Origin: Pontederia crassipes
Taxonomy: Eukaryota; Streptophyta; Magnoliopsida; Commelinales; Pontederiaceae
Assembly (NCBI GenBank): GCA_030549335.1
Contig: JAUKPH010000027.1
Span: 124,001 to 188,000, forward strand
DNA length: 64,000 nucleotides
Direction of reading: 5' to 3'
A program made the position numbers and the translations under genes. The notes below the pieces were generated by a model, which was given only the letters and a program-made list of their open reading frames with translations, was not told where the DNA came from and ran no database searches. This document shows, in pieces, positions 23,369-35,500 of this stretch (the first letter of the stretch is position 1; every line of letters starts with the position of its first letter).

Positions 23369-23696
23369 TGAAGGTTTTAAAATAGAAAACCAACCTTATT
23401 GTAGCGGAATTAAATAAGATTCTTTTACGTTGTATTATCCTCGGGATCGGGTCAACGATCACGTAGCGGAACGTCGGCACAATGTCACAATCCAAATACT
23501 ACTAAGGCACAAACTACAACAAATTGTATAGGCAAAGTGAAGACGTCGTCAACCTGCAAGTAGTCTTCGTAATACTCCAATACAACTCTATATATAGAGT
23601 TGCATTAGCAGTTCCATAAACTGTTGTGCATTTTTATTATGTAATTAATAAATTACATGCAAGCAAATGCCTATTATGGGCGGTTGACGTCCAACA
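23369..23696 (-). repeat. 3' LTR of copia element 1
   Basis: 328 bases. On the minus strand it starts TGTTGGACGTCAACCG and ends CCTTCA. It carries CTATATATAGAG, a palindromic TATA-like word that could be the promoter core. Confidence 0.92.
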
Positions 23697-23712
23697 ATCT
23701 CCCACTCGCACA
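23697..23712 (-). promoter_or_regulatory. Polypurine tract of copia element 1
   Basis: On the minus strand the bases before the 3' LTR read GAGTGGGAGAT, a typical plus-strand priming tract immediately next to the LTR edge. Confidence 0.75.
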
Positions 23713-24775
23713 TGATGGATTATTTGCTTTATTTTGCAAATGTTTGTATATAGTAAATGGATCGTGCGACCCACGAGTACATTCACAATATAATACGGGA
23801 GAACTGTGACCTGTTAAGGATACACAATCATTCAACCATTTAAGAGCATATACCATGACCTGTTAGGGATACATAGTGCTCAATCAACTTGAGAGCCAAG
23901 ACTATAAAAGTTGCTCAATCAATATGCGAGCCAGAACCATATTCTCATATAGTCGCTCAAGAAATCATATTACTCGCTTTGCCTTAGAATCACCTTGCTT
24001 GCACAGCTTAGACGACTTATGTCAAACTCCGCGATTACTCAATTTTATATGTATACTTTATACTTGGCCAATACCATATAAAATTTATGCAGCACCAATG
24101 AATCTTTCTCTCTCCCTCATATTTCTCGATTCTAAATCGATTGCTTTCCTAGACGTGGCTCGACGGGCGACATACAATTTTAGCCTTTGAGTACATCGCT
24201 AAAGTAGGAACACTAACATATCACTTTGAAATATAGTCAAGAGTCAAAGGGCAATTTTCGAACTTGTTCAGTCCTTAAAGACTCACACATGTGACGAAGA
24301 CTTGACTATATGTCACGTCTTAGGGTCGACTTAGCATACTTGGTAATATACTCAAATATTGCGGTGGAGACTCCCACTGAAGGAGTGTATGCCGTTGCTC
24401 AATAACACCGCACAGACTTAAGTCCAGTCGCCAATCTATGGCGCCTGACTTGAGTCCTCCCACAGTCGTCCAAAATTTTAGCGCCTTAAATGAGGTCTCA
24501 TATCTGGCTCCTCTTGTCAGGTCACACGGAGTTGAAGTAAACTCATGTTCAAGACTTCCCGAACAAATCAGGGTGGTTTTAGATCATATCATGATTTTAA
24601 ACCATTTCTTCTCCGCTCGCTATACTCTAAGCGCCGAAGGCGATTATCCGTGTTATTTGATAATCTCGTGCCTGACTGACATATATACTCTACTTGTGTA
24701 TAACAACTCATAATAACTTAAACAAAGAAATGAAAATGCTTTCATTAAAAACAAGTGTTTAAGTACAATTAGGAT
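23713..24775 (-). other. Non-coding 3' interior of copia element 1
   Basis: About 1.1 kb between the RNase H domain and the polypurine tract. Short ORFs on both strands do not resemble known proteins. It may be untranslated sequence acquired by the element. Confidence 0.6.
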
Positions 24776-24779
24776 TACG

Positions 24780-25380
24780 TAATCCTATAGCTTTTATATG
24801 TCTAATAAATACATCTCGCAATGAATAGGCTTTGTAAATGGGTCAGCCACATTCTGATGTGTAGACACGTATTGAATCATGATCCTTTTCTGAACATCTT
24901 CATTTCGTACAAACTTGTACTTAGTGTCGATATGCTTCCCTTTACAGTAATATTTCTCAACTTTGACATATGCAATGGTAGCTTGATTATCACAATATAG
25001 GTTAGTCTTTGAAGCATCATCCTACTCTCAGATGGCGAAGGAATTTGCCTAACCAAATACCTTCTTTTGCAGCTTCGGTATACGCCACAAATTCAGCTTC
25101 CATTGTCGACAATGCTATGCAATCTTGCTTCTTGCTGCTCCACGTCACAGCGTCATTGCTAAGCAGGAAGACGTAACCGGAGGTGGACTTGCATTCATCA
25201 ACATCGCCAGCCCAATCAGCATCCGTATATCCGGCTAACTTTAGGCTTCCTCCTTGATAGCATAGTGCGTAGTCAACTGTTCCCTTCAAGTATCTGAGAA
25301 TCCTTTTGATAGCCTTCCAATGTTGGTGTCCGGAATTAGACTGATATCAACTGACTAGACCAATGGCATGACATATGTCG
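24780..25380 (-). pseudogene. Copia element 1 RNase H domain
   Basis: On the minus strand: ILRYLKGT, then YTDADWAGD (catalytic Asp), STSGYVF, TMEAEF (catalytic Glu), and further on LYCDNQAT (catalytic Asp) and KHIDTKYKFVR. This is the usual order in copia RNase H. A stop interrupts the frame near 25,017, so the domain is complete in outline but broken. Confidence 0.9.
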
Positions 25381-25382
25381 GG

Positions 25383-26250
25383 TCAAGTACATAACATGAT
25401 GTACATCATACTTCCGACTGCGTTGGCATAAATAACAGAGGTCATAGCACTCTTTTCTTCTGAAGTCTTCGGACACATATTAAGACTTAAAGCTTCACCT
25501 TTCGCCATGAGAGTATCAATGGGTTTGCAGTTATTCATTTGAAAACGTTCAAGAACCTTTTTGATATAGGTTTCTTGCGAAAGAGTAATGAATCTCTTTG
25601 AACGATCTCGATAAATTTTTACTCCAAGTATATATACTGCTTCACCCATGTCCTTCATCTCAAAGATAGATGACAACCATTGCTTAATGATATTTATATA
25701 CTCCTTATTATTTCTAGCTAGTAAGATATCGTCGACATATAGAGTTAGAAAAGAAAACTTATCTTTGGAGCCACATATATACACACAGTGGTCTTCATCA
25801 ATCATAGAAAATCCAAAGAAAATTATTGATCGATGAAATTTCAAATACCACTGCCTAGATGATTGTTTTAGTCCGTATATGGACCGTCGTAATTTACATA
25901 CTTTGTGCTCTTGACCTTTTATAATGAAGCCTTTAGGTTGCTTCATATAAATTTCTTCATCTAGTTATCCATTTAGAAAAGCTGTCTATACATTCACTTG
26001 ATGTAGTTCTAAATCCATATGAGCAACTATAGCTAGGATTAAGCAAATTGAAGAAAATCTTGCAACGGGTGCAAAAGTTTCGTCATAATCTATACCCTCT
26101 TTTTGGGTATATCCTTGTGCAACAAGGCGAGCTTTATATCTTTCTATGGATCCATCCTCACCACGTTTGACCTTGAGAACTCATTTATTCCCTATTGGTC
26201 TTCTACAGGGTGGGAGATCAACCAAATCCCAAACTTGGTTATCTTTCATT
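25383..26250 (-). pseudogene. Copia element 1 reverse transcriptase
   Basis: From 26,250 to 25,947 the minus strand reads, with in-frame stops, the conserved start of the copia reverse transcriptase ([18 protein letters not shown]). From 25,946 an open 187-codon piece continues with the SIYGLKQSSRQWY motif, then the catalytic LYVDDILLA at about residues 69-77, DMGEA...LGVKIYRD, and SLSQETYIKKVLERF. Stops at the start and end show loss of function, although the catalytic YVDD is kept. Confidence 0.92.
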
Positions 26251-27720
26251 GATTTCATTTGTTCTTCCATCGCTTTTATCCATTCTTCCTTCACAGGGCA
26301 CGAGAGAGCCTCCTCAATTATTTTAGGCTCATGTTCGTCTTCCGGACCAACTATAAAAGCTTCCCCCTCAATCTCAAAATGATGACGTGAGATACTTTTT
26401 CGATAAGTCCGACGTATTGAACATTCGGGTATATCTCGTTCTTGAGTTGGCGATGATTCTCTCCCACTCGGATCAGGATTCTGAGGTAAGGAGACATACT
26501 CCTCAGCAGATTGATCCGTTGCATGAGCCAACTCATGATTTTCTTCCTCCTCGAGGTGAAGATCTTTATCTATTTCGCCTTGCTTAGGAAAATCATCTTC
26601 TAGGAATGTAGCATCTCTACTTTCTATCTCTGTAATAGTTCCATCAGTCTTTTCACCTATGAAAACATATCCTTTGGAGGTCTCAGAATATCTTATAAAG
26701 ATACACTTTTTCCTTCGAGGACCCAACTTTCCATACTTATGAGAAGTATGAAGTACATAGGCTGCGCACCCCCATGGGCGCAAATAACTAAGTTCAGGCT
26801 TTCGGCCTGTCCAGAGTTCGTAAGGAGTAGAACTTACAGACTTTGATGGAACTCGATTCAATATATAGGCTGCAGTCAATAAGGAATCACCCCAGGAAGA
26901 AATAGAGAAATTCGCTTGCGCCATCATTGATCGGACCATATCAAGTAGAGTTCGGTTTCGTCTTTCTGCAATATCATTTTGTTGTGGAGTTCCAGGAATT
27001 GTTAGTTGCCTAACAATACCTTTTTCATTACATAATTCTCTAAAGAGATCAGATAAATATTCACGTCCATGATCTGTATGCAAGACTTTAACTTTGTGAT
27101 CCAATTGATTCTCAGCCATATGCAAGAATCGTTTGAAACACTCTAATGCCTCAGATTTATGGGTGATTAAATAGATCACATCATAACGTGAATAATCATC
27201 GATAAAAGTGATGAAATAAGAGAAACCATGTCTAGCCTTAACATTCATAGGATCACATATATCAGAATGGATTATTTCTAAGGAAGATTCAGCATGTTTG
27301 CCTATTCCAAATGGTTTTCTAGTTGCTTTACCATTATGCTTGTAAGCAGTACAAATACAAATATTGTTTAACATCAAACCAACATAACTGGAACCAAATG
27401 TTATTACATAACCAAGTTCATCTAAACAAGACACTGAAATTAAATTCCGTCGAAAATCTAGAGCGTAGAGGACATCATGGAGGTACAGGTACAGGACACT
27501 GAAATTTATATGTACCAATGCCTTTAACCTCCACACGTGTGTTGTTACTAACGTAAATCCACTTGGTTCCGGCACTGAATCGACGAAAATTCACAAAGGT
27601 GTCACGTTCCTTCGCTATGTGGTCAGTTGCTCCTGAGTCTACAATCCACGAAGGATGAGAGTCAGCGACTAATGCACAGCTAGAAACATAAACGAAAGTT
27701 TGTTCAAAAAAGTATACATG
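26181..27720 (-). pseudogene. Copia element 1 protease remnant and integrase
   Basis: Near 27,630 the minus strand reads WIVDSGATDHI, the aspartic protease active site, in a different frame from what follows. A 464-codon open piece (27,575-26,181) then has RRNLISVSCLDELGY, the integrase core with its three acidic residues (HSDI, LHTDHGREY and the Glu of DIAERRN), and downstream WGCAAYV and the link toward the reverse transcriptase. The His-Cys pre-integrase segment that normally precedes the core is largely missing between RRNLISVSCLDELGY and the GKATRKPF stretch, probably a deletion. Frames are broken between protease and integrase. Confidence 0.9.
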
Positions 27721-28561
27721 TGTTTTCTTCTTCAGCTCAGTGCACTCACGAGCGAAGTGTCCACACTTGTGGTAGATGTAACACTTAACTTACTTTTATC
27801 AAACTTCCCACCGCGCTTATCACGTTTGCGCTGATTTTTACCTTTGTTTTCAGACTTGTTTTTACCCTTCTTATTGTGCGACATTTTCCATTTTGAACTT
27901 TTACTCTCACCTTTCGCACTAGATTCAGCAACATATGCTTGATCGGAAGGTTTAGCTGCCTCAAGGCGCTCTTCTTCCAGTTCCAGATGACGTGCAACAT
28001 CAGTAAACATTTTGATGTTATCGTTGTGAGCTAAGTTCAAAACCATTTATTCACAACGCACCGGAAGGGAACGAATGACAGTCTGCACTTGTTGTCCATC
28101 AGTGAGTGAAACACCAGCACTTTTCAACTCACGAATCATGTTCGATAATTCACGCAAATGCTGTCGCATGGTGTGATTTGGGCGCATACGGTAGGAATCG
28201 AACTTAATATTAAGTAACCTTAATTTCGTAGTTGATATACTGGCAAACTTCTCATGAAGGGCATCCCACATGGTTTTGAAAGTTTCATGCACCTCATACT
28301 CACACATTAAGGAATTGTCCATGCTGCTCAGCAACACAATGCGAGCTCTTTTGTCTTCCTTTTTTCATGCATTGTAAGCGTCCAAATTCCTCCTGTGTTG
28401 AGGTGTAACGCCAAATTTTGGTTCAGCCATGGTGTTTTTGATGCATTCAATAACTTCCTCTTCTTCGAGAATGTATTATACTTTCCTATGCCGATGTCAT
28501 AATTGTCACCATTCAACTTGTCACCTTTGTTCAGTTCAGCAATTATTTGCTTGGTTTCCAT
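27721..28561 (-). pseudogene. Copia element 1 gag
   Basis: The minus-strand start reads METKQIIAELNKGDKLNG followed by a frame that slips several times before 28,337. An open piece of 96 codons (VHETFKTMWDALHEKF..., LRELSNMIRELKSAG) and, after a single in-frame stop at 28,047, another of 104 codons with a lysine-rich nucleic-acid-binding tail follow. A degenerate zinc knuckle (CGHFAREC) is seen in the next frame at about 27,750. This is a typical copia capsid-nucleocapsid layout, non-functional now. Confidence 0.88.
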
Positions 28562-30657
28562 TTAGTTTAAGATCATGTTAAAAAATAAATGAGTGTTAGA
28601 ACGTTATACACAAGTCTTCTCGTCGCATATATTTCAAAAATAATAAAATGATAATATTTTAGGGTAGTAACATCGAGATGGTAGCAAAGCTCTCACTCAT
28701 CTTCCACTATTCCAAAAACATTACCAAGTTATTAAAAATAATGTAATTGCGCCAAGGTATTATTCTAGTAATTTTGGAAAAATGAATATCCAAAATCATT
28801 TAAAATATATAATGTATTAACATATCATTTTCAAAAATTTCGGCCAGACAAATAGAGTTCTCTGATGAGGGCTCTTCCTTGTCTATGCAAGGTGTCAATT
28901 AGGGAACCATCACCCCTTCACCTTGACACCAAAATAATTGAAAAAATGTTATCGTGTCACGTGAACATAGTAATATTTAGAGATTACGTCAACTGTACAC
29001 CAGGTAAGTCCATAGAGAAAGAGGGTACTAAAATTTTCACTTACAAACTCATTTCGGTGCTTTTCTAAATATGTACATATCACGCACCACTCAATAAAAA
29101 TTACTACCGTGACCATCATATAATTTAAATGCCTTAGTCCTATTTGGACTACCTATGTTTCATTATGAAAATAATTAACTTAGGTCCAATTTATTAAATT
29201 CCTAAGTTCATGAAACATGTCACATTCATAATAGACATTTTTATGCATAACACAAACATAGCATAAAAATATTATGAATTATAAAGCATACAAATAATTA
29301 TACAATTCATTTATCACATAATGAAATTATTTGTCACATACTTTTAACATAATATATGAATGATAATAAACATGGTTATTATTAATTCAAACATTTTCAT
29401 AAAATGGAAAAAATAAAGTCACATGCTCATAAGACATATATGTATAACACAAGGCATTTAAATAATTAAAATATCAATTTTCATAGAAATTGAAAATTAT
29501 TTGTCACACATGCCTTAATTACATATATGTAGTGAAAATATTCATACAACAAAAATAATTGAAATTTTATTTGTCATATCATACATATATTATTAATTGC
29601 ATAATTTTAACACAAAAAATGCAATATCATGTGAAAATACATTTGTTACATCAAAAACTAATTTTGGTAACAAATATATATATATATGCACTTCCAAAAA
29701 TTTTCTTACAAAATAAAATTTATTATTTATAAGTTCCATATCATAAAATGAACTTTAAAAAAATATTGTGCACAAAATATTTTATTTTCACATATAACAT
29801 AATGTAATATGATCATGTTCATAACATAATATCAAAACATATTACAATATATACATGACACATTTTAAATTTGTCACATGACATATCAAGAAATGTTCAT
29901 AATTATGTCATATAGATTTCAAGAAAATTTTTGTAAATTTTCAAATTATCATAACATAATCACATGCAAGACATTTCATATAAAAAAATATGTCATATTA
30001 TAGAAGACATTATCATAGCATATGTCATATTATGTCACAAAATTTCCAACATGCATAATAATTACGAAAATTAACTAAAAATGCATATTATATGTCATGA
30101 ATCATTAATACAATTTTAGAGAATTTTTTAGAATTTTCTGGATCATAAAACAAGTAATTTTTAATTTTAATATAATCTTTTCAAAATTTTCCTAATACGC
30201 TATAATTTAAAAAAAAAATAGAAATCGTTCATAATGGGCTGCAATGCAGCCCAAGTCGCCAATCGTCCCCGCACGACAGCACCGTGCGCAATGCAACAGT
30301 GACGCATGGTACTGTTCACGCTACAGTGCCATGGGCACTGTTCATGTGGAATAGGACAGCGCACTACGCTCGGGCTTCAAACCTGCGCGCAGTGCAACAG
30401 TGCCGCATGGCACTGTTCACGCTACAGTGCCATGCGGCACTGTTCACGTAGAACAGTATATATATTTTTTATTTTTAAATTTTACGGGAAGAAATATATT
30501 AAAATTTATACTAAAAATTTTGTTAAATTCAGTACATATGGATAACAAAAAAGTTTGATTTTTTATTCTTTGATTATAATCATATAACTAAAGGTGCAAA
30601 AAACTTTATTTTTGCACAATCCCGTAATAATTAAAAAAATAACGAAAAAAACTATTT
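28562..30657 (-). other. Long AT-rich 5' leader of copia element 1
   Basis: About 2.1 kb between the primer-binding site and gag, unusually long for a copia element of this size. It is strongly AT-rich with many CATAAT/ATGTCA words and no ORF of note. Its first 400 transcribed bases contain a sharply GC-richer, repeat-containing segment (30,236-30,455). Confidence 0.7.
30236..30455 (-). repeat. GC-rich, hairpin-prone repeat in the copia leader
   Basis: The words CACTGTTCACGCTACAGTGC and CAGTGCCATG occur repeatedly. CAGTGCCATG...CGGCACTG pairs can fold back, so the RNA should form stable stem-loops next to the primer-binding site. A role in RNA dimerisation or packaging would be a guess. Confidence 0.55.
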
Positions 30658-30671
30658 TGGCTCTGATACCA
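30658..30671 (-). promoter_or_regulatory. Primer-binding site of copia element 1 (initiator Met tRNA type)
   Basis: On the minus strand, directly after the 5' LTR, the bases read TGGTATCAGAGCCA, complementary to the 3' end of the plant initiator methionine tRNA, the usual copia primer. Confidence 0.9.
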
Positions 30672-30673
30672 AT

Positions 30674-30996
30674 TGAAGGTTTTAAAATAAAAAACTAACT
30701 TTATTGCAGCGGAATTAAATAAGATTCTTTTACATTGTATTATCCTCGGGATCGATGATTACTTAGCGAAACGCCGGCACAATGTCACAATCCAAATACT
30801 ACTAAGGCACAAACTACAACAAATTGTATAGGCAAAGTGAGTACGTCGTCAACCTGCAAGTAGTCTTCTTAGGACTCCAATACAACTCTATATATAGAGT
30901 TGCATTAGCAGTTCCATAAACTGCCGTGCAGTTTTATTATGTAATTAATAAATTACATGCAAGCAAATGCCTATTATGAACGGTTGACGTCCAACA
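30674..30996 (-). repeat. 5' LTR of copia element 1
   Basis: 323 bases, with TG...CA ends in the minus orientation. It is shorter than the other LTR by one five-base gap and carries the same CTATATATAGAG word. Confidence 0.92.
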
Positions 30997-31001
30997 ATGT
31001 T
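30997..31001. repeat. Right target-site duplication of copia element 1
   Basis: ATGTT, identical to 23,364-23,368. Confidence 0.9.
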
Positions 31002-32501
31002 CTTACCTTCTTGTTTATGATATGGATTGTCATGGAGTTTATAATGTATTTGGAAGTGAACATTTATTATTTTATTTTTGGAATTTTGATCATGTAGCTT
31101 TTTCGTGAGAGTTTTGGATGGATGTTGTTATCTTAATATTTTCTTGATCTAACTTGTTGTATATGCCAATATTGAATGTGATGTGATTTTGTTAGTTGGT
31201 ATCATCTACCCCTGCGAGGGGCACATCTATTTTCACTAGAGGTTCACTATAGGCTGAGAGGTCACTTGAACTCTAGTATATGACAAGGGTAGGGTACATT
31301 ATCAAGCGAAGCCAACAAGATAAGTTTGTGTAGAATTGTGTTAGGTATGTCCGAGAGGTAAGCCCGCATGAAGTGATCATCCAAAATTGCTCCATCAAAA
31401 TGGTGGACTTTGTATCTTAATGGTTACTGTAACCTTATAATGTTTAGGATTTTGCTACACGAGAGTGAGAAAACTTTTTAAAATGATCACCATGAGAATA
31501 AAATCATTTACTGACCTATTATTTCTTTGACTTTTATTAAGTTAGAACACAACATCCAGCCATGTTTCTCATTCCCTAGTGTCCATTGCTTCGAGCAATT
31601 TGATTTTCGTTTGCTCATTTTCCTCATTTTTTATTTTCTAAAATTAAATCGACAAAATTTATAAAAACTAGAGTAAGAGTAAAAATTCGAACTATAAAAA
31701 CTAGAGTAAAAATTTGAATTTTGATTCTTTTGAAATTTAACATTCTAAATATTTTATTTAGATCCAAATGAAGGGTAGTTTCTTATTTACATGTAATGTT
31801 TTAAGTAAATGAATAAATAAAATAAATAATAGGAAAATGATGAGCCATTTACTTGAATGATATTCATGTAAATAAGAAGAACTTCAAGGGCATTTTGCTA
31901 CTTTCACCTCCAACTATCTTAAGATGGGTTAATAAAACCATAAACCCTTATCTTCTTATCACATCCTCATGTAATCTGCCATCTCCATTCGAACTCAAGA
32001 GGATAGCAAGGGAAGAAGGAGAAAGAAAAGGGAAAAAAGAGGGGATTCAACAATAAATCCTTGGAGTCTCACATAGGTAAGTTTTAAACTCCTCTCCTAT
32101 GAATTATCCATATGAAGTGGGATTAAAATAAGTCATCTCTGCTCTGATAGTTTTTCTCCATCTTTCATATGAATATGAAAAAGAAACTTGTAAGATGAAC
32201 AATAAAACCCAACTAGTGCTGAAACTTCTAAATTATGTTATTATATTTTTAGAATATCCAAAAATTATAAAATTACATAAGGCTCAAATAATAATTCGGC
32301 CATAAATTCCACACTTAAAGTTTTATGTTGTAATTTAAATAGAAATATGTCTGCAAGAGTTATGGAGCAATTGAAATTTCATGAAAATAGTATGTATACT
32401 GAGAATTATAAATTCTTTAATACATAGCATATAGTCTGTTTGTTTTAGAATTATGATAGAAAACTTCTAAATTTAAAAATTTTACTAGATCAATAAAGAT
32501 A
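31002..32501. other. Unrecognised sequence between copia element and tandem array
   Basis: No supported gene. Words such as GAGGTAAGCCCGCATGAAGTGATC suggest LTR-type DNA but I cannot define ends. It may include the 5' continuation of the LINE split by the copia insertion, which I could not trace. Confidence 0.4.
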
Positions 32502-35500
32502 GGTGAAAATTATAAAATTGATATGACTTCAAGCTCTTAAAGTCTAGTTCTAATAGAAATTTATTTCCTGTGATAGGATGTCTAAGTGAAAAGTTAGGAA
32601 TTTTATACTATGCTATGTACATTCTGTCAGGGTTCCAAAGTGAATCATAATACAATTTAATTCTATAATTTTCTAAAGTCATTTTACACTTGATGAAGTC
32701 TTCTATCACTTAAAATTTATTTCAAGTGATTAGAAGTTAGAGACTAATTTTTATGTATTTTACATTGAACACTATGCAGTTTGTTAGATGCAAAATGAGA
32801 ATAAAGTGTTTATGCTTATACAGCCATATGTTGTGTGAATTTAGAAATTTATCAAAAGTTTTCTTTGATTACATGATATACGATATGATATAAAATTATA
32901 TGTTACATGAATAGGTGATATGTGCTCGTAAAGTATATTAATTGCTATGTGTACAATTATTTATTACAAAAGGTGATATGATATGCCACGATACGAAATG
33001 ACATGATTGACAGGACATGTAAAAAGGTAATATGATATGATATGATAGGACATGACATGAGATGACTGGGTCATGCATTTGTATCTCATTATCATGCATT
33101 TGCATTACCCCTGCTATGTGAGAGTTTACCCTTGTATAGTTGAAAGACTTGCAAGGCCGACAGTTTACCCTTGTATAGTTGAAAGACTTGCAAGGCCGAC
33201 AATTTACCCTTGTATAGTTGAAAGACTTATAAGGCCGACAATTTACCCTCGCATGATTGAAAAATCGTGTAAGGCTGACAACTTATCCCTATACGATTGA
33301 AAGACCTTACAGGGCTAGATATCTCAAAAAGAATTTTAAATTATTTGAAGTTAAGTGCCATGTGAATCGAATTGTGGAATCACATTCACCATTTGTATTC
33401 ATAGGGCCAGCTCTAGAATCCATCAACCTCCCGGGTCGACAGATATCCTGAAAGAGATGCCTCTGGCCAGATGGCGATATGACATGTACAAACATACATG
33501 ATTTATACATCCATACATTCATGGTTGGTGCATTTTTTATATCTTATGACATGATAAATATTTGAATTGCTTATAAGTTATTGTTATATGATATATGCTG
33601 AAATAAAATAATAATCTTGTTTTACTCAAATGGAGTATGCAATAACATATAGGTTATGAGTTTTTGACTTACTGAGCTGTCGGTGATCCTCTATCAGGAT
33701 TGGAAGCACTTTTGGTAAGAGACGTGTATGGGCCCAGGGACGGACCCAAAGGAAAAAAAGAGAAATTATATGGGTGAAAATTATAAAATTGATATGACTT
33801 CAAGCTCTTAAAGTCTAGTTCTAATAGAAATTTATTTCCTGTGATAGGATGTCTAAGTGAAAAGTTAGGAATTTTATACTATGATATGTACATTCTGTCA
33901 GGGTTCCAAAGTGAATCATAATACAATTTAATTCTGTTATTTTCTAAAGTCATTTTACACTTGATGAATTCTTCTATCACTTAAAATTTATTTCAAGTGA
34001 TTAGAAGTTATAGACTAATTCTTATGTATTTTACATTGAACACTATGCAGTTTGTTAGATGCAAAATGAGAATAAAGTGTTTATGCTTATACAGCCATAT
34101 GTTGTGTGAATTTAGAAATTTATCAAAAGTTTTGTTTGATTACATGATATACGATATGATATAAAATTATATGTTATATGAATAGGTGATATGTGCACTC
34201 GTAAAGTATATTAATTGCTATGTGTACAATTATTTATTACAAAAGTGATATGATATGCCACGATACGAAATGACATGATTTGATGGGACATGTAAAAAGG
34301 TAATATGATATGATATGATAGGACATGACATGAGATGACTGGGTCATGTATTTGTATCTCATTATCATGCATTTGCATTACCCCTGCTATGTGAGAGTTT
34401 ACCCTTGTATAGTTGAAAGACTTGCAAGGCCGACAGTTTACCCTTGTATAGTTGAAAGACTTGCAAGGTCGATAGTTTATCCTTGTATAGTTGAAAGACT
34501 TGTAAGGCCGACAGTTTACCCTCGCATGATTGAAAAATCGTGTAAGGCCGACAACTTATCCCTATACGATTGAAAGACCTTACAGGGCCAGATATCTCAA
34601 GAAGAATTTTAAATTATTTGAAGTTAAGTGCCATGTGAATCGAATTGTGGAATCACATTGACCATTTGTATTCGCAGGGCCAGCTCTAGAATCCATCAAA
34701 CTCCCCAATAGGGTCGACAGATATCCTGAAAGAGATGCCTCTGGCCAGATGGCGATATGACATGTACAAACATATAGGATTTATTCATCGATGCATTCAT
34801 GGTTGGTGCATTTTTTATATCTTATGACATGATAAAGATTTGAATTGCTTATAAGTTATTGTTATATGATATATGCTGAAATAAAATAACAATCTTGTTT
34901 TACTCAAATGGAGTATGCAATAACATGTAGGTTATGAGTTTTTAACTTGATCCTCTATCAGGATTAGAAGCACTTTTGATAAGAGACGTGTATGGGCCCA
35001 GGGATGGACCCAGAGGAAAAAAGAGAAATTATATGGGTGAAAATTATAAAATTGTTATGACTTCAAGCTCTTAAATTCTAGTTCTAATAGAAATTTATTT
35101 CCTGTGATAGGATATCTAAGTGAAAAGTTAGGAATTTTATACTATGCTATGTACATTATGTCAGGGTTCCAAAGTGAATCATAATACAATTTAATTCTAT
35201 AATTTTCTAAAGTCATTTTACACTTGATGAAGTCTTCTATCACTTAAAATTTATTTCAAGTGATTAGAAGTTATAGACTAATTCTTATTTATTTTACATC
35301 GAACACTATGCAGTTTGTTAGATGCAAAATGAGAATAAAGTGTTTGTTCTTATACGGCCATATGTTGTGTGAATTTAGAAATTTATTAAAAGTTTTCTTT
35401 GATTACATGATATACAATATGATATAAAATTATATGTTATATGAATAGGTGATATGTGCACTCGTAAAGTATATTAATTGCTATGTGTACAATTATTTAT

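Larger units (their letters stand above)
23369..30996 (-). mobile_element. Structurally complete Ty1/copia retrotransposon (element 1), TSD ATGTT
   Basis: Two direct LTRs (23,369-23,696 and 30,674-30,996) bound 7.6 kb and are flanked by ATGTT. Read on the minus strand the order is 5' LTR, primer-binding site, a long AT-rich leader, gag, protease, integrase, reverse transcriptase, RNase H, a ~1.1-kb non-coding stretch, polypurine tract and 3' LTR. Integrase before reverse transcriptase places it in Ty1/copia. Coding regions carry several stops and frameshifts, so it cannot make its proteins now. By hand alignment the LTRs differ at about 20 positions plus one 5-base gap over some 320 bases, so the insertion is not very young. 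Confidence 0.95.

Noticed and set aside
33124-33317. CRISPR-like repeat pattern
   Set aside because: The 39-bp units are directly adjacent with no spacers, and the DNA is from a plant.
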